Shown here: in pieces, positions 1 through 5,757 of the stretch
How positions within the stretch are numbered: the stretch's first letter is position 1
How the letters are laid out: every line of letters begins with the position of its first letter
IMG/VR virus record: IMGVR_UViG_3300007229_000117
Span: 1-21,282 of that record
Length of the DNA: 21,282 nt
Origin: a virus
Reading direction: 5' to 3' (one strand)
Notes under the pieces: model-generated
What the model saw: only the letters and a program-made list of their open reading frames with translations
Told to the model about the DNA's origin: nothing
Databases searched by the model: none
Program-made: the position numbers and the translations under genes

Positions 1-90
1 GGTGACCCAGAACTCGACATTCGTTATGGCAAGATGCTTCAAGCACGGGGCGAAATTCTTCTTGAAATGAAGGAGAGCAGAAATGGCTGA
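1..90 (+). CDS. Hypothetical protein, C-terminal fragment (5' end outside window)
   Basis: Frame 1 is open from the first base to a TGA at 88-90 and gives the last 29 residues of a protein, ending ...EILLEMKESRNG. The next gene starts at 83, so the two overlap by 8 nt, the same coupling seen between many genes downstream. This shows that the small-gene operon begins upstream of the window. The fragment is too short for any family call. Confidence 0.7.
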   Translation, partial: GDPELDIRYGKMLQARGEILLEMKESRNG

Positions 91-535
91 ATTTGATATC
101 AAAATCGAAGTTACCCAATACCATGATAGAAACTTCTCTATCACGGCAGATAACGAAGCAAAAGCAGAAGAAATTGCTAGGCAACTCGCCGCCGAACAAA
201 CCGAACATCTACAGGGCATCGACATAGATGTCGAAAACGACGGCGGTTGGACTTTCGGACTGCTAGACTTCAATACCGTCTACGTTCAACGCGAAAGCGA
301 CGAAGCACCCGAATTGAAGCTGTCCGAATATGAGTCCGGCTTCCTGACCGCAAATGCTTTTGTATTCCGCGAAGACGTAGACTCTATCGGCGCGGATGAC
401 GACTGGCGCGGCGTTCACTGCGGCTCACGGGTCTTCGATCTAAATGCTTGGGACGATGATGGCGTCACACGCGTCACGGCCTACGAAGTTATCGGCGGCC
501 AAACCGATGGTAACATTTTCAAAAGGTTGGTGTGA
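83..535 (+). CDS. Hypothetical acidic protein, possibly DpnD/PcfM-like at the N-terminus
   Basis: A 150-residue acidic protein. The ATG at 83 follows an AAGGAGAG ribosome site (69-76) at good spacing. Residues about 3-37 read as a beta strand followed by an alpha helix rich in Ala and Glu, which resembles the short N-terminal fold of DpnD/PcfM-like proteins; this resemblance is weak and from memory. The rest is rich in Asp and Trp with a single Cys and shows no motif I can name. It has no signal peptide or membrane segment. It is the first complete gene of a tightly packed string running to 1761 and is probably co-transcribed with its neighbours. Function unknown. Confidence 0.75.
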   Translation: MAEFDIKIEVTQYHDRNFSITADNEAKAEEIARQLAAEQTEHLQGIDIDVENDGGWTFGLLDFNTVYVQRESDEAPELKLSEYESGFLTANAFVFREDVDSIGADDDWRGVHCGSRVFDLNAWDDDGVTRVTAYEVIGGQTDGNIFKRLV

Positions 536-536
536 T

Positions 537-857
537 ATGGAAAAGTTTGAAGCTTTTGATGAAGACTTAAAAACTGTTTTGGAGTTCATGTTGGAGTACG
601 GCAAGGACGGCTCTTTGCCAAACATGGATGCGGGCGGTTCAGGTGATATAGCGTATGAAGCCGCTCTGCGACTAGCTGAGTCTAAAGCACCGGCTGGTAA
701 AGGGCAGGGAAACATAACCGAATACAAACTGTTTCAAGACCTGCATCAAATGGTTTCTGGCACCGATGTCACCTACAAGCAGGTAGATAGTGATTTGGAT
801 GAAGAGGGAGACGTTACTGTTTTCTTCTCTAACGTAAAGGGTGGTGGCAATGAATAA
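537..857 (+). CDS. Hypothetical acidic protein (106 aa)
   Basis: The frame is open from 444, but the start that fits the operon is the ATG at 537, one base after the stop of the previous gene (533-535). AAAAGG at 521-526 lies at workable spacing for ribosome binding. The protein begins MEKFEAFDEDLK. It is acidic, with a helical N-terminal half and a C-terminal strand-like segment ending in KGGGNE. No Cys cluster, membrane segment or catalytic motif is seen. The next gene starts inside its last codons at 850. Function unknown; the gene call rests on position, overlap and start context. Confidence 0.7.
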   Translation: MEKFEAFDEDLKTVLEFMLEYGKDGSLPNMDAGGSGDIAYEAALRLAESKAPAGKGQGNITEYKLFQDLHQMVSGTDVTYKQVDSDLDEEGDVTVFFSNVKGGGNE

Positions 858-1023
858 ACCGCTTCACATGATTTCCTCTATTACGTGGAAAAAATTATCG
901 GCATATCAAAATGAATATGTCGAACTGTCCTCATCCGACAAACAACCGGACAGGCTCCGTGAGTTAAACATCCTGTTTGAAAAAGTTGATTTAGGTAAAA
1001 TTCTGGTAGGAGGCCAACAATGA
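850..1023 (+). CDS. Hypothetical small protein (57 aa)
   Basis: I take the ATG at 850 rather than the GTG at 841, because AAAGGGTGG (836-844) then lies at ribosome-binding distance and the gene overlaps its upstream neighbour by 8 nt, the pattern used repeatedly here. The product starts MNKPLHMISS and is mixed in charge, predicted mostly helical, with no Cys and no membrane helix. It ends at a TGA (1021-1023) that overlaps the ATG of the next gene, giving the classic ATGA arrangement for translational coupling. Function unknown. Confidence 0.65.
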   Translation: MNKPLHMISSITWKKLSAYQNEYVELSSSDKQPDRLRELNILFEKVDLGKILVGGQQ

Positions 1024-1382
1024 ATAAACAAGAAATGTTAGATGAGTGGGACGCCATTGCCTCTTCCCTAGCTCCGGAAAACCTACATGAGGATGGCGAG
1101 ATTAGCCAAGCCGAGGCCGACCAGAAATTTATGGAAATTCATAACGAGGCAAAAGCCCTGTTTCAAAAGATGCCCTGCCCACAGGATATCATTGATAGGT
1201 GTGACGATGACCTCTCTATGTATGCTGAACAGAAAGAAAAATATCACCCAGATATTTTCTCTGTAAAAGATTTAAAATACCGTCTTGCTCAAGTTGGTCT
1301 GCCCTTTGAAGAAGTTGAGAGCGGTTCAGACGGTGTAATTTGTTTATGTTTTGCAACCGATGATGAGGATTATAATGAGTGA
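1020..1382 (+). CDS. Hypothetical acidic helical protein (120 aa)
   Basis: It starts at an ATG within an ATGA overlap and is preceded by a strong GGTAGGAGG ribosome site at 1006-1014. The 120-residue product is strongly acidic. Residues 1-75 look alpha-helical and the C-terminal part (SVKDLKYRLAQVGLPFEEVE) looks like a small alpha/beta unit ending in the acidic tail DDEDYNE. Three Cys are scattered and form no metal-site pattern. The last 8 nt overlap the start of the tiny Cys protein at 1375. No family recognised. Confidence 0.75.
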   Translation: MNKQEMLDEWDAIASSLAPENLHEDGEISQAEADQKFMEIHNEAKALFQKMPCPQDIIDRCDDDLSMYAEQKEKYHPDIFSVKDLKYRLAQVGLPFEEVESGSDGVICLCFATDDEDYNE

Positions 1383-1491
1383 GTATCTGCCCGTCGAAGG
1401 CTGTGAAGAGTGCGAGTTCTTTGAAACAGCCTGCCCTGAGTGCATTCTATATGGCGAAGCCAAGAAAGATGATGAAGATGGAAAAAACTGA
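1375..1491 (+). CDS. Tiny CxxC/CxxC protein, possible zinc-knuckle (38 aa)
   Basis: A short gene starting at ATG 1375, 8 nt inside the preceding gene, with GAGG at 1364-1367 upstream. The 38-residue product has two Cys pairs, C10-E-E-C13 and C20-P-E-C23, separated by six residues, and an acidic-basic tail (AKKDDEDGKN). This spacing fits a minimal zinc-knuckle or rubredoxin-like metal site, which is an inference from spacing only. The frame is supported by the overlap, the ribosome site and the regular Cys spacing. The next frame's start lies inside its end. Partner and function are unknown. Confidence 0.65.
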   Translation: MSEYLPVEGCEECEFFETACPECILYGEAKKDDEDGKN

Positions 1492-1663
1492 TGTAATTAA
1501 TGGTGTGGCGCGGGACATGGATTGGCCCACCGCCGTCCAACACCTCAGTCAAATAGTCGCGCTATACGCATCACGCATCGCGGCCGAAGGCCAATATAGC
1601 CGCGAGGCCGTGGCACGGTCTATCGAAATTCAAGCCGCTTGGAAACGGATACAACAGGGGTGA
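1478..1663 (+). CDS. Hypothetical small helical protein (61 aa)
   Basis: In-frame ATGs occur at 1469, 1472 and 1478. I choose 1478 (MEKTDVING) because the purine-rich AAGAAAGATGATGAAG at 1462-1477 lies directly upstream, but 1469 is possible. The gene overlaps the tiny Cys protein in another frame by at least 14 nt. The product is one or two amphipathic helices (WPTAVQHLSQIVALYASRIA, then REAVARSIEIQAAWKRIQQ) with no Cys. It ends at TGA 1661-1663, which overlaps the GTG start of the next small gene. Function unknown. Confidence 0.6.
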   Translation: MEKTDVINGVARDMDWPTAVQHLSQIVALYASRIAAEGQYSREAVARSIEIQAAWKRIQQG

Positions 1664-1761
1664 ATAACATAGGGTACGACGATATATTTATCGTGACCTA
1701 TCTGGTCAGCGGGTTTGCCCTGCTGGCCTATCTTTTTTGGGACGCTTGGAAAGACCGATAG
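1660..1761 (+). CDS. Tiny single-pass membrane protein (33 aa)
   Basis: A GTG at 1660 forms a GTGA overlap with the upstream stop. The frame gives 33 residues: a short acidic head (NNIGYDD), about 18 hydrophobic residues beginning IFIVTYLVSG and ending AYLFW, then a charged end (DAWKDR) and TAG at 1759-1761. This is what a minimal one-helix inner-membrane peptide looks like. A promoter block starts only 4 nt after its stop, so it is probably the last gene of the operon. Function unknown; such peptides in phages sometimes modulate host membrane enzymes or lysis, but nothing here shows which. Confidence 0.55.
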   Translation: MNNIGYDDIFIVTYLVSGFALLAYLFWDAWKDR

Positions 1762-1764
1762 AAA

Positions 1765-1810
1765 TTTCTAAAATTTTATGTTTGACATGTATGGGATTAT
1801 ATGCTATACT
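1765..1810 (+). promoter_or_regulatory. Near-consensus sigma70-type promoter with upstream block
   Basis: TTGACA at 1782-1787, an exact 17-bp spacer, and TATACT at 1805-1810. The block TTTCTAAAA (1765-1773) lies upstream of the -35 box. A second block with the same layout is at 4405-4444. The promoter would drive the gene at 1909. Confidence 0.85.
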
Positions 1811-1840
1811 ATGGGGGAGGGGCCGTGGCGGTTCCTTTTT

Positions 1841-1870
1841 ACCCCTTAACCACATTTAGGTTAAAAGGGT
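1841..1870 (+). other. 5' leader hairpin of the C39-like gene
   Basis: ACCC...TTAACC (1841-1851) pairs with GGTTAA..GGGT (1859-1870) around a 7-nt loop, with a small internal loop. No T run follows, so it is a leader structure rather than a terminator. It lies between the promoter and the CTACGGGAGGG ribosome site (1896-1906). Confidence 0.55.
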
Positions 1871-1908
1871 ACGCTGTTTCACATTGTTAATTTCTACGGG
1901 AGGGTCTC

Positions 1909-2373
1909 ATGACCAAACTACGCATTAAGCCTGTCAACCACGGTTCGACAAAGCGTGAGCGCAATAATTATTGCGGTCCGGCTGTAATCAGTTCTTTAAC
2001 CGGTTACACCACAGCGGATGCGGCACGTTGCATTAGGGATATCTCTAATCGACGGTCCGTGACCGGAACTTCTACGGGAGAAGTTCTGGGTGTCCTACGC
2101 ACGTACGGCATCAACTGTGTCGAACGAAAAGGCTCCGACTGGGGCGTCACGTTCAACCGAACGAACGGTGCAACCCTAGCAGGATGGCTCAGAGCTTCGG
2201 TGAAAGACCGAAACAGCGAGCGCATCTGGTTAGTAGTGGCAGGCTGGCATTGGCAACTCGTTCAGGGAAGGCGCTACGTTTGCGGCTTAACTAAAGAGAT
2301 TGTCAGTATCCGTGATAAACGGGTTAAGCGCAGAGCACGAGTGGCAGAAGTCTACGAGTTATCAAGTAGATAG
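1909..2373 (+). CDS. C39/papain-like cysteine peptidase-like protein
   Basis: A 154-residue, strongly basic protein. The N-terminal NNYCGPAVISSLTGY (C22) and the later GWHWQLVQGRRYVCG (H114) match the Cys and His motifs of C39-type bacteriocin-peptidase and other papain-fold domains: CGPA at the start of a helix and a His in a beta strand about 90 residues on. The protein is close to the minimal length of such a domain. There is no signal peptide, transporter domain or evident cargo. A strong ribosome site (GGGAGG) precedes the ATG. It is a stand-alone unit with its own promoter (1782-1810), leader hairpin and terminator (2395-2430). Possible roles are cleavage of a phage or host protein or isopeptide, or a catalytically dead fold; the motifs are seen, the activity is inferred. 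Confidence 0.75.
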   Translation: MTKLRIKPVNHGSTKRERNNYCGPAVISSLTGYTTADAARCIRDISNRRSVTGTSTGEVLGVLRTYGINCVERKGSDWGVTFNRTNGATLAGWLRASVKDRNSERIWLVVAGWHWQLVQGRRYVCGLTKEIVSIRDKRVKRRARVAEVYELSSR

Positions 2374-2394
2374 CTTGCAACACGGACCACGGAC

Positions 2395-2430
2395 CACGGG
2401 GCATTCTTAACGGGATGCCCCGTGTTTTTT
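2395..2430 (+). terminator. Rho-independent terminator after the C39-like gene
   Basis: A perfect 10-bp stem CACGGGGCAT / ATGCCCCGTG (2395-2404 and 2415-2424) with a 10-nt loop is followed by six T. It is preceded by two direct CACGGAC units (2381-2394) that extend a CACGG tandem into the stem. Confidence 0.92.
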
Positions 2431-2497
2431 GTTTGAAGTAGCAGTATACAGTATATAGAGCTGAGAATAAAAAAATATTTTTTTATAAAATATAGGC

Positions 2498-2607
2498 GGT
2501 ACCAACGGTACCAACGGTACCCTATCTTTTAAACACTATAAAACAATACTTTATTAGGTACCGGCAAGGTAGCACCAGTGAAAACAAAGACGGTACCTAT
2601 AAAACAA
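2498..2607. repeat. Five GGTACC palindromes plus paired CTATAAAACAA, in an AT-rich non-coding stretch
   Basis: The 286-bp gap 2431-2716 holds no gene. GGTACC occurs at 2498, 2507, 2516, 2557 and 2592; the first three form a 9-bp direct repeat (CGGTACCAA). I saw no other GGTACC in the window, where about five would be expected by chance over 21 kb. A related dyad, GGTagcACC, is at 2567-2575. The 11-mer CTATAAAACAA occurs at 2536-2546 and 2597-2607. A/T runs flank both sides (2468-2494 and 2632-2656). The pattern fits clustered sites for a DNA-binding protein: an operator array or a replication origin with iterons. Which one cannot be told from sequence. Confidence 0.75.
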
Positions 2608-2641
2608 GAAAACGCCTAATGGGGGTCTTGCAATATTTTTT

Positions 2642-2670
2642 TTGAAAAATATATTTCTGTCCTATATAAA
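2642..2670 (+). promoter_or_regulatory. Sigma70-like promoter ahead of the small terminase
   Basis: TTGAAA (2642-2647), a 17-bp spacer and TATAAA (2665-2670), 46 bp before the ATG at 2717. It lies just downstream of the GGTACC cluster, so a protein bound there could control it. Confidence 0.6.
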
Positions 2671-2716
2671 GAAAAGGACGTTTAACGAATGTGACCTTTT
2701 TAACTGAGGATTTATA

Positions 2717-3349
2717 ATGGCGAGTAAAGCGGCAAGCAAAGTAACAGGAAAGCCCCGTGAGACTAGAGGGCGTCCACCGGCCAGCACAGAGCAACCTTTA
2801 ACTCGTAAGCAGGAGCTTTTTGTTAAAGAGCTTGTGAGCAAGGACGGGCAGATAACTTTGCGTGAGGCGGCAATTAATGCTGGCTATTCTGCGTCGTCAG
2901 CACATAGCAGGGCGTATGAGCTAACCAATCAGCATATCTCGCCCCATGTTGTTGCCGCTATAAATTCCTACCGGCGCGAACTGGATGAGAAATACGGGGT
3001 TACATATCAGAGGCACTTGCGTGACCTACAATCTATTCGGGATGTAGCTTTGGAAAATGGGGCTTATTCTGCCGCTGTCCAAGCTGAGTATCGCAGGGGG
3101 CAAGCCCAAGGTGACATCTATGTCAGCAAATCTGAGATTCGCACAGGGTCTATTGATAGCATGAATAAAGAAGATGTTTTGAAAGCCTTAGAGGAAATCA
3201 AACAAAGCTATGCCCCAATCACCATCGACATCACTCCCAAAGAAAAGAAGAATGCCAGCAATCGCGGTAAAGCGCGAGAGCGGCTTTTACAAACAGATGA
3301 AGGAAGCGACGCAGAGGTCGAGCAGGAAGTTATTACTGACAAGGATTGA
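2717..3349 (+). CDS. terS: Terminase small subunit
   Basis: A 210-residue protein. After a basic, Pro-rich head (GRPPAS), residues 28-75 carry the motif of the Terminase_2 family: LTRKQELFVKEL, then TLREAAINAGYS and a second helix pair ending HVVAAI. This is the DNA-binding helix-turn-helix that recognises phage DNA for packaging. A helical oligomerisation region (YQRHLRDLQSIRDVALENG) follows. The tail is charged, and its last 98 nt are shared with the nuclease gene in another frame. The ribosome site TGAGGA (2705-2710) fits the ATG. It acts with the large terminase at 7621, from which it is separated by about 4.3 kb of unrelated genes. Confidence 0.85.
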   Translation: MASKAASKVTGKPRETRGRPPASTEQPLTRKQELFVKELVSKDGQITLREAAINAGYSASSAHSRAYELTNQHISPHVVAAINSYRRELDEKYGVTYQRHLRDLQSIRDVALENGAYSAAVQAEYRRGQAQGDIYVSKSEIRTGSIDSMNKEDVLKALEEIKQSYAPITIDITPKEKKNASNRGKARERLLQTDEGSDAEVEQEVITDKD

Positions 3350-3674
3350 AAATTCTGTTGGCGCAGGTATTCCTGATTTATTGATATGCGACGAGCAAGG
3401 CACCTTTCATTTTGTAGAATTAAAGTTTTTGACCAGCAACGGGGTTACCTTACAGCCGTCTCAGGTTGCTTGGTTGTCCCGACACCATCACGGGCCCTGT
3501 TGGATATTGATTAAAAAACAAAACAAACCGATGGATGAACCCGAATTGTTTTTGTATCCGGCCAGCGCGGCGGTTGATTTAAAGATGGATGGGTTACAAT
3601 CCGTCGAGCCAATACACCATCAAAAAGGAAAATTTAACTGGGACGTGCTTTTGTCCTTGATATGTCCTACATAA
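3252..3674 (+). CDS. VRR-NUC-type PD-(D/E)XK nuclease
   Basis: A 140-residue protein from the ATG at 3252, preceded by the purine-rich AAAGAAAAGAAG; the frame is also open from 3210 and a shorter start exists at 3297. Residues 31-42 (RIENSVGAGIPD) and 52-58 (FHFVELK) form the PD...ExK active site, with Q68/Q71 and W74 in the following helix as expected for VRR-NUC domains. These are small Mg-dependent nucleases common in phages, thought to cut structured or branched DNA. It overlaps the small terminase gene by 98 nt. A strong inverted repeat spans its stop codon. The family call is firm; the substrate is unknown. Confidence 0.8.
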   Translation: MPAIAVKRESGFYKQMKEATQRSSRKLLLTRIENSVGAGIPDLLICDEQGTFHFVELKFLTSNGVTLQPSQVAWLSRHHHGPCWILIKKQNKPMDEPELFLYPASAAVDLKMDGLQSVEPIHHQKGKFNWDVLLSLICPT

Positions 3675-3693
3675 TCCTATATGTATGGGACAT
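3662..3693 (+). other. Hairpin across the nuclease stop codon
   Basis: ATGTCC-TACATA (3662-3673) pairs with TATGTA..GGACAT (3680-3693), giving 12 bp with a 2-nt bulge and a 6-nt loop. No good T run follows. It may be an RNA processing or stability element, a weak terminator or a dyad operator. Confidence 0.6.
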
Positions 3694-3719
3694 CGTTAAT
3701 TTAAACACGGGAGTTTTGA

Positions 3720-3932
3720 ATGATTGACGTTAAACAGAAAATTCATACTGATTTAGTGGCTTTGTATTATTTGGCTTATGAAAATGACCTGCACGAAGTT
3801 TGCGGGGCGTTGTCTAATGTCGAGCATATGGTTTGGGAATTGCGGCGCAAGGAAGACCCTAAGCCCTCTTTGGCCGCTACACTTAAAGACAACGTGGTTA
3901 TCAATAATTTTCTTAACGGGAGTACAGCATAA
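3720..3932 (+). CDS. Hypothetical small helical protein (70 aa)
   Basis: The ATG at 3720 follows ACGGGAG at 3708-3714. The product starts MIDVKQKIHT and is predicted mostly helical, with one Cys (C27) and a hydrophobic C-terminal strand (DNVVINNFLNG). There is no membrane segment. It ends at TAA 3930-3932, overlapping the next ATG by one base. No family recognised; its place between the nuclease and the DUF932 cassette suggests an early or middle gene. Confidence 0.7.
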   Translation: MIDVKQKIHTDLVALYYLAYENDLHEVCGALSNVEHMVWELRRKEDPKPSLAATLKDNVVINNFLNGSTA

Positions 3933-4303
3933 TGCCTATTACTTATACAGAATGGGAATGGCAGGACGCCTTCGATAAATTCGGCTTTAGCGATGGCGAC
4001 GGTTGGAACGGTACGCACCTTGTAGCCGACGCTATTAAAGGGCTTGGCTATGATGTCGAGGAAGATAGCTGGGGGATACATAACTACCTCATCGTTAATA
4101 TTCAAAAAGACGGCCAGTCTATCCTTTTTGACAAAGGCATGTTGTGTTGGAGCGATGAAGTAGAGGCCCGCGTTGCTAGTCGTGGCGGATGGCCCGAAGA
4201 CTGCACTAGTCTGGGATATGTAGACCCGCGATTGTTTTTGCCCCTAGATATTCTAAAAGTTTTGGATGATACCTTTAACGATGGATATGAGGTGGCGGCA
4301 TAA
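3932..4303 (+). CDS. Hypothetical acidic protein (123 aa)
   Basis: It starts at 3932 in a TAATG junction. The 123-residue acidic protein is Trp- and Gly-rich and looks like a compact alpha/beta domain: a helical start (YTEWEWQDAFDKFGF), a middle segment with two likely strands (YDVEEDSWGIHNYLIVNIQK), and a helical end (PLDILKVLDDTFNDGYE). Two Cys are far apart. No catalytic pattern, signal or membrane segment is visible. It is coupled to its neighbours on both sides by TAATG overlaps. Function unknown. Confidence 0.72.
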   Translation: MPITYTEWEWQDAFDKFGFSDGDGWNGTHLVADAIKGLGYDVEEDSWGIHNYLIVNIQKDGQSILFDKGMLCWSDEVEARVASRGGWPEDCTSLGYVDPRLFLPLDILKVLDDTFNDGYEVAA

Positions 4304-4401
4304 TGTTTATATTTAGTTTAATTGGCCGGTTGCTTTACGGTAAAGACTGGGAAAAGCACACACAAAAACGAACGCGATATGTTAAACGTCGTCGGCGTTA
4401 A
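4303..4401 (+). CDS. Tiny amphipathic basic peptide gene (32 aa)
   Basis: A TAATG overlap at 4301-4305 starts a 32-residue frame beginning MFIFSLIGRLLYG. Residues 1-12 are hydrophobic; the rest is very basic and ends KRRRR before TAA at 4399-4401. The hydrophobic head and Arg tail fit a small membrane-associated or nucleic-acid-binding peptide. Support comes from the overlap and the clean end just before the next promoter block at 4405. No family recognised. Confidence 0.5.
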   Translation: MFIFSLIGRLLYGKDWEKHTQKRTRYVKRRRR

Positions 4402-4404
4402 AAC

Positions 4405-4444
4405 TTTCTAAAAATTCAAGCTTGACTACTATGGGCTTTTATGA
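4405..4444 (+). promoter_or_regulatory. Second copy of the TTTCTAAAA-TTGAC-TATGGG promoter block
   Basis: TTTCTAAAA (4405-4413), TTGACT (4422-4427) and TATGGG (4430-4435) sit at the same spacings as in the block at 1765-1804; I count 30 of 40 identical positions. The -10 region is poor here (GACAAC at 17-bp spacing), so this copy may need an activator or be weak. Confidence 0.55.
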
Positions 4445-4451
4445 GACAACC

Positions 4452-4484
4452 AAACCCAGCGGTGCAATGGTGCCCGCTGGGTTT
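4452..4484 (+). other. Strong 5' leader hairpin of the DUF932 gene
   Basis: AAACCCAGCGG (4452-4462) pairs perfectly with CCGCTGGGTTT (4474-4484). Inside, GCA/TGC (4464-4466 and 4471-4473) extends the stem past a one-base bulge to an ATGG loop. There is no T run, so it is a leader structure, 21 nt before the ATG at 4506. Confidence 0.75.
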
Positions 4485-4505
4485 AACTTTACGGGATGTA
4501 AAAAA

Positions 4506-5639
4506 ATGACAAACACTATTGAAAATAACAAAAACTCTCTCTCAAACCTTCTATTAAAAGTGCAGGACCAAGCCAGCCGCGCCGCTGATTATCTGGCACC
4601 GACTAGCGAACTGCAAAAAACTACCGATGAAAGAGGCCGCCCGCAAATTGTGTTAGAACAAACACGCGGTGAGCCTACAAGAATTTTTGATGTGAATGAC
4701 GTAGCCTTCGGGCAGATAGCCAGTCATGCGGACATTGACACCAGAACGGCGCGCCGGTTGCAGGCAGAAGTTGCACCAGAATTTGATGCCTTGTTAAATG
4801 CTATCTGGCAGAAAAAGCCCGCCGTCCGGATGTTAAGAACGCATGATTCGGTTGCTGGTGATGGCAATTTGCGGGCTTTTGTTTCCGACAAGTTCAAAAC
4901 TTTTGATAATGTCAATTTGCTTGAAGCCGCATTACCTCAGTTGATGGACAACCCCGCCGCGTTTCAGGTGGTAAACGCGGATGTTACCGACAAGCGTTTA
5001 TATTTGCGTTTAAAATCTCTTGTTCAAACGGGTTCGGGTGCCGCGCTGAATGATTTAATGGCGAACGGTATCGGCTTGCAAAATTCCGAAGTCGGTGCCG
5101 GTTCGGTGTCTGTTTACCAAATCGCTTGGACCTTAGCTTGCCTTAATGGAATGCAAACCCAAAACAAAACACGGTCCTCTCATATCACTAGCGCACGGGA
5201 TACCGACGACTGGGGCCTTCTATCTGATGCCGCAAAGGATGCCGATAACCGTGCTTTGGAATTGAAAATTCGCGATTTGGTAGGGGTCTATTCCAGCCGT
5301 GATGCATTCGACGCTGTTATTGAGCAAATGAAGCAGGCCGCCGCGGATACTATTGAGGGTGATTTTATTGATAAAACAGCCGTTGTTTCAGGTCTTGGTA
5401 AAGTTATGCAACTTACTAAAAAGGAAACGTCCAGCGTTCTTGATGGATTGCTTGATACAATCGGCCAAGCCGGATATGAGCAAGGCAACAGGCTTTCACG
5501 TGCTACCATGATAAACGCGGTTACAGCGGCCAGCCATAAAGCGGACCTAGACGACGTCGATTTGTGGCAACAGCGGGGCGGGCAACTCTTAAACATGAAG
5601 CCCGCCGACTGGCAACGGGTGGCCGCCATGGCCGCATAA
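4506..5639 (+). CDS. DUF932 (phage/plasmid-like) protein
   Basis: A 377-residue protein. The frame is open from 4422, but that stretch is the promoter and leader hairpin, so I place the start at ATG 4506 (MTNTIENNKN), with ACGGGATG at 4491-4498 as the likely ribosome region. The body matches the DUF932 family found in phages and plasmids: the segment AVRMLRTHDSVAGDGNLRAF, the LLEAALPQL helix, RLYLRLK, the central GIGLQNSEVGAGSVSVYQIA motif and RSSHITSARD. The family is cytoplasmic and its biochemical role is not established; it is often near replication and recombination genes. It is monocistronic here, with its own promoter and a terminator at 5666. Family call is confident. Confidence 0.82.
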   Translation: MTNTIENNKNSLSNLLLKVQDQASRAADYLAPTSELQKTTDERGRPQIVLEQTRGEPTRIFDVNDVAFGQIASHADIDTRTARRLQAEVAPEFDALLNAIWQKKPAVRMLRTHDSVAGDGNLRAFVSDKFKTFDNVNLLEAALPQLMDNPAAFQVVNADVTDKRLYLRLKSLVQTGSGAALNDLMANGIGLQNSEVGAGSVSVYQIAWTLACLNGMQTQNKTRSSHITSARDTDDWGLLSDAAKDADNRALELKIRDLVGVYSSRDAFDAVIEQMKQAAADTIEGDFIDKTAVVSGLGKVMQLTKKETSSVLDGLLDTIGQAGYEQGNRLSRATMINAVTAASHKADLDDVDLWQQRGGQLLNMKPADWQRVAAMAA

Positions 5640-5665
5640 CACCGGCCCGCTTATCTTTCCCCACT

Positions 5666-5694
5666 GGCCCGCCCTAAACCGGCGGGCCTTTTTT
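5666..5694 (+). terminator. Terminator after the DUF932 gene
   Basis: GGCCCGCC (5666-5673) pairs with GGCGGGCC (5681-5688), with a 7-nt loop and a T6 tail. The sequence CCCCACTGGCCCGCC before and in the stem is repeated at the next terminator (6493-6507). Confidence 0.93.
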
Positions 5695-5722
5695 GTTTAC
5701 ATATGCGATAAAATAAGATAAT
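5693..5722 (+). promoter_or_regulatory. Possible promoter for the Cys-rich protein gene
   Basis: TTGTTT (5693-5698), an 18-bp spacer and GATAAT (5717-5722), starting at the end of the terminator T run and 36 bp before the ATG at 5758. The -35 match is weak, but the position between terminator and gene favours it. Confidence 0.4.
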
Positions 5723-5757
5723 AAGAATTATTGGAAATTTTAACGGGGTTTTTTATT

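Noticed and set aside
1875-1890. Possible second parS (TGTTTCACATTGTTAA)
   Set aside because: The left half matches parS exactly, but the right half matches only at a few positions and the palindrome is lost.
2374-2716. tRNA or small RNA gene in the AT-rich gap
   Set aside because: I see no cloverleaf or TTC-type loop sequence; the structure is explained by the terminator, palindromes and promoter.
3776-4105. Minus-strand frame of 109 codons over the small genes after the nuclease
   Set aside because: It is a shadow of two well-coupled + strand genes; no ribosome site and unlikely composition.
4422-4505. N-terminal extension of the DUF932 protein from the first possible start
   Set aside because: This stretch is the promoter block and an 11-bp leader hairpin; the ATG at 4506 fits the family start better.
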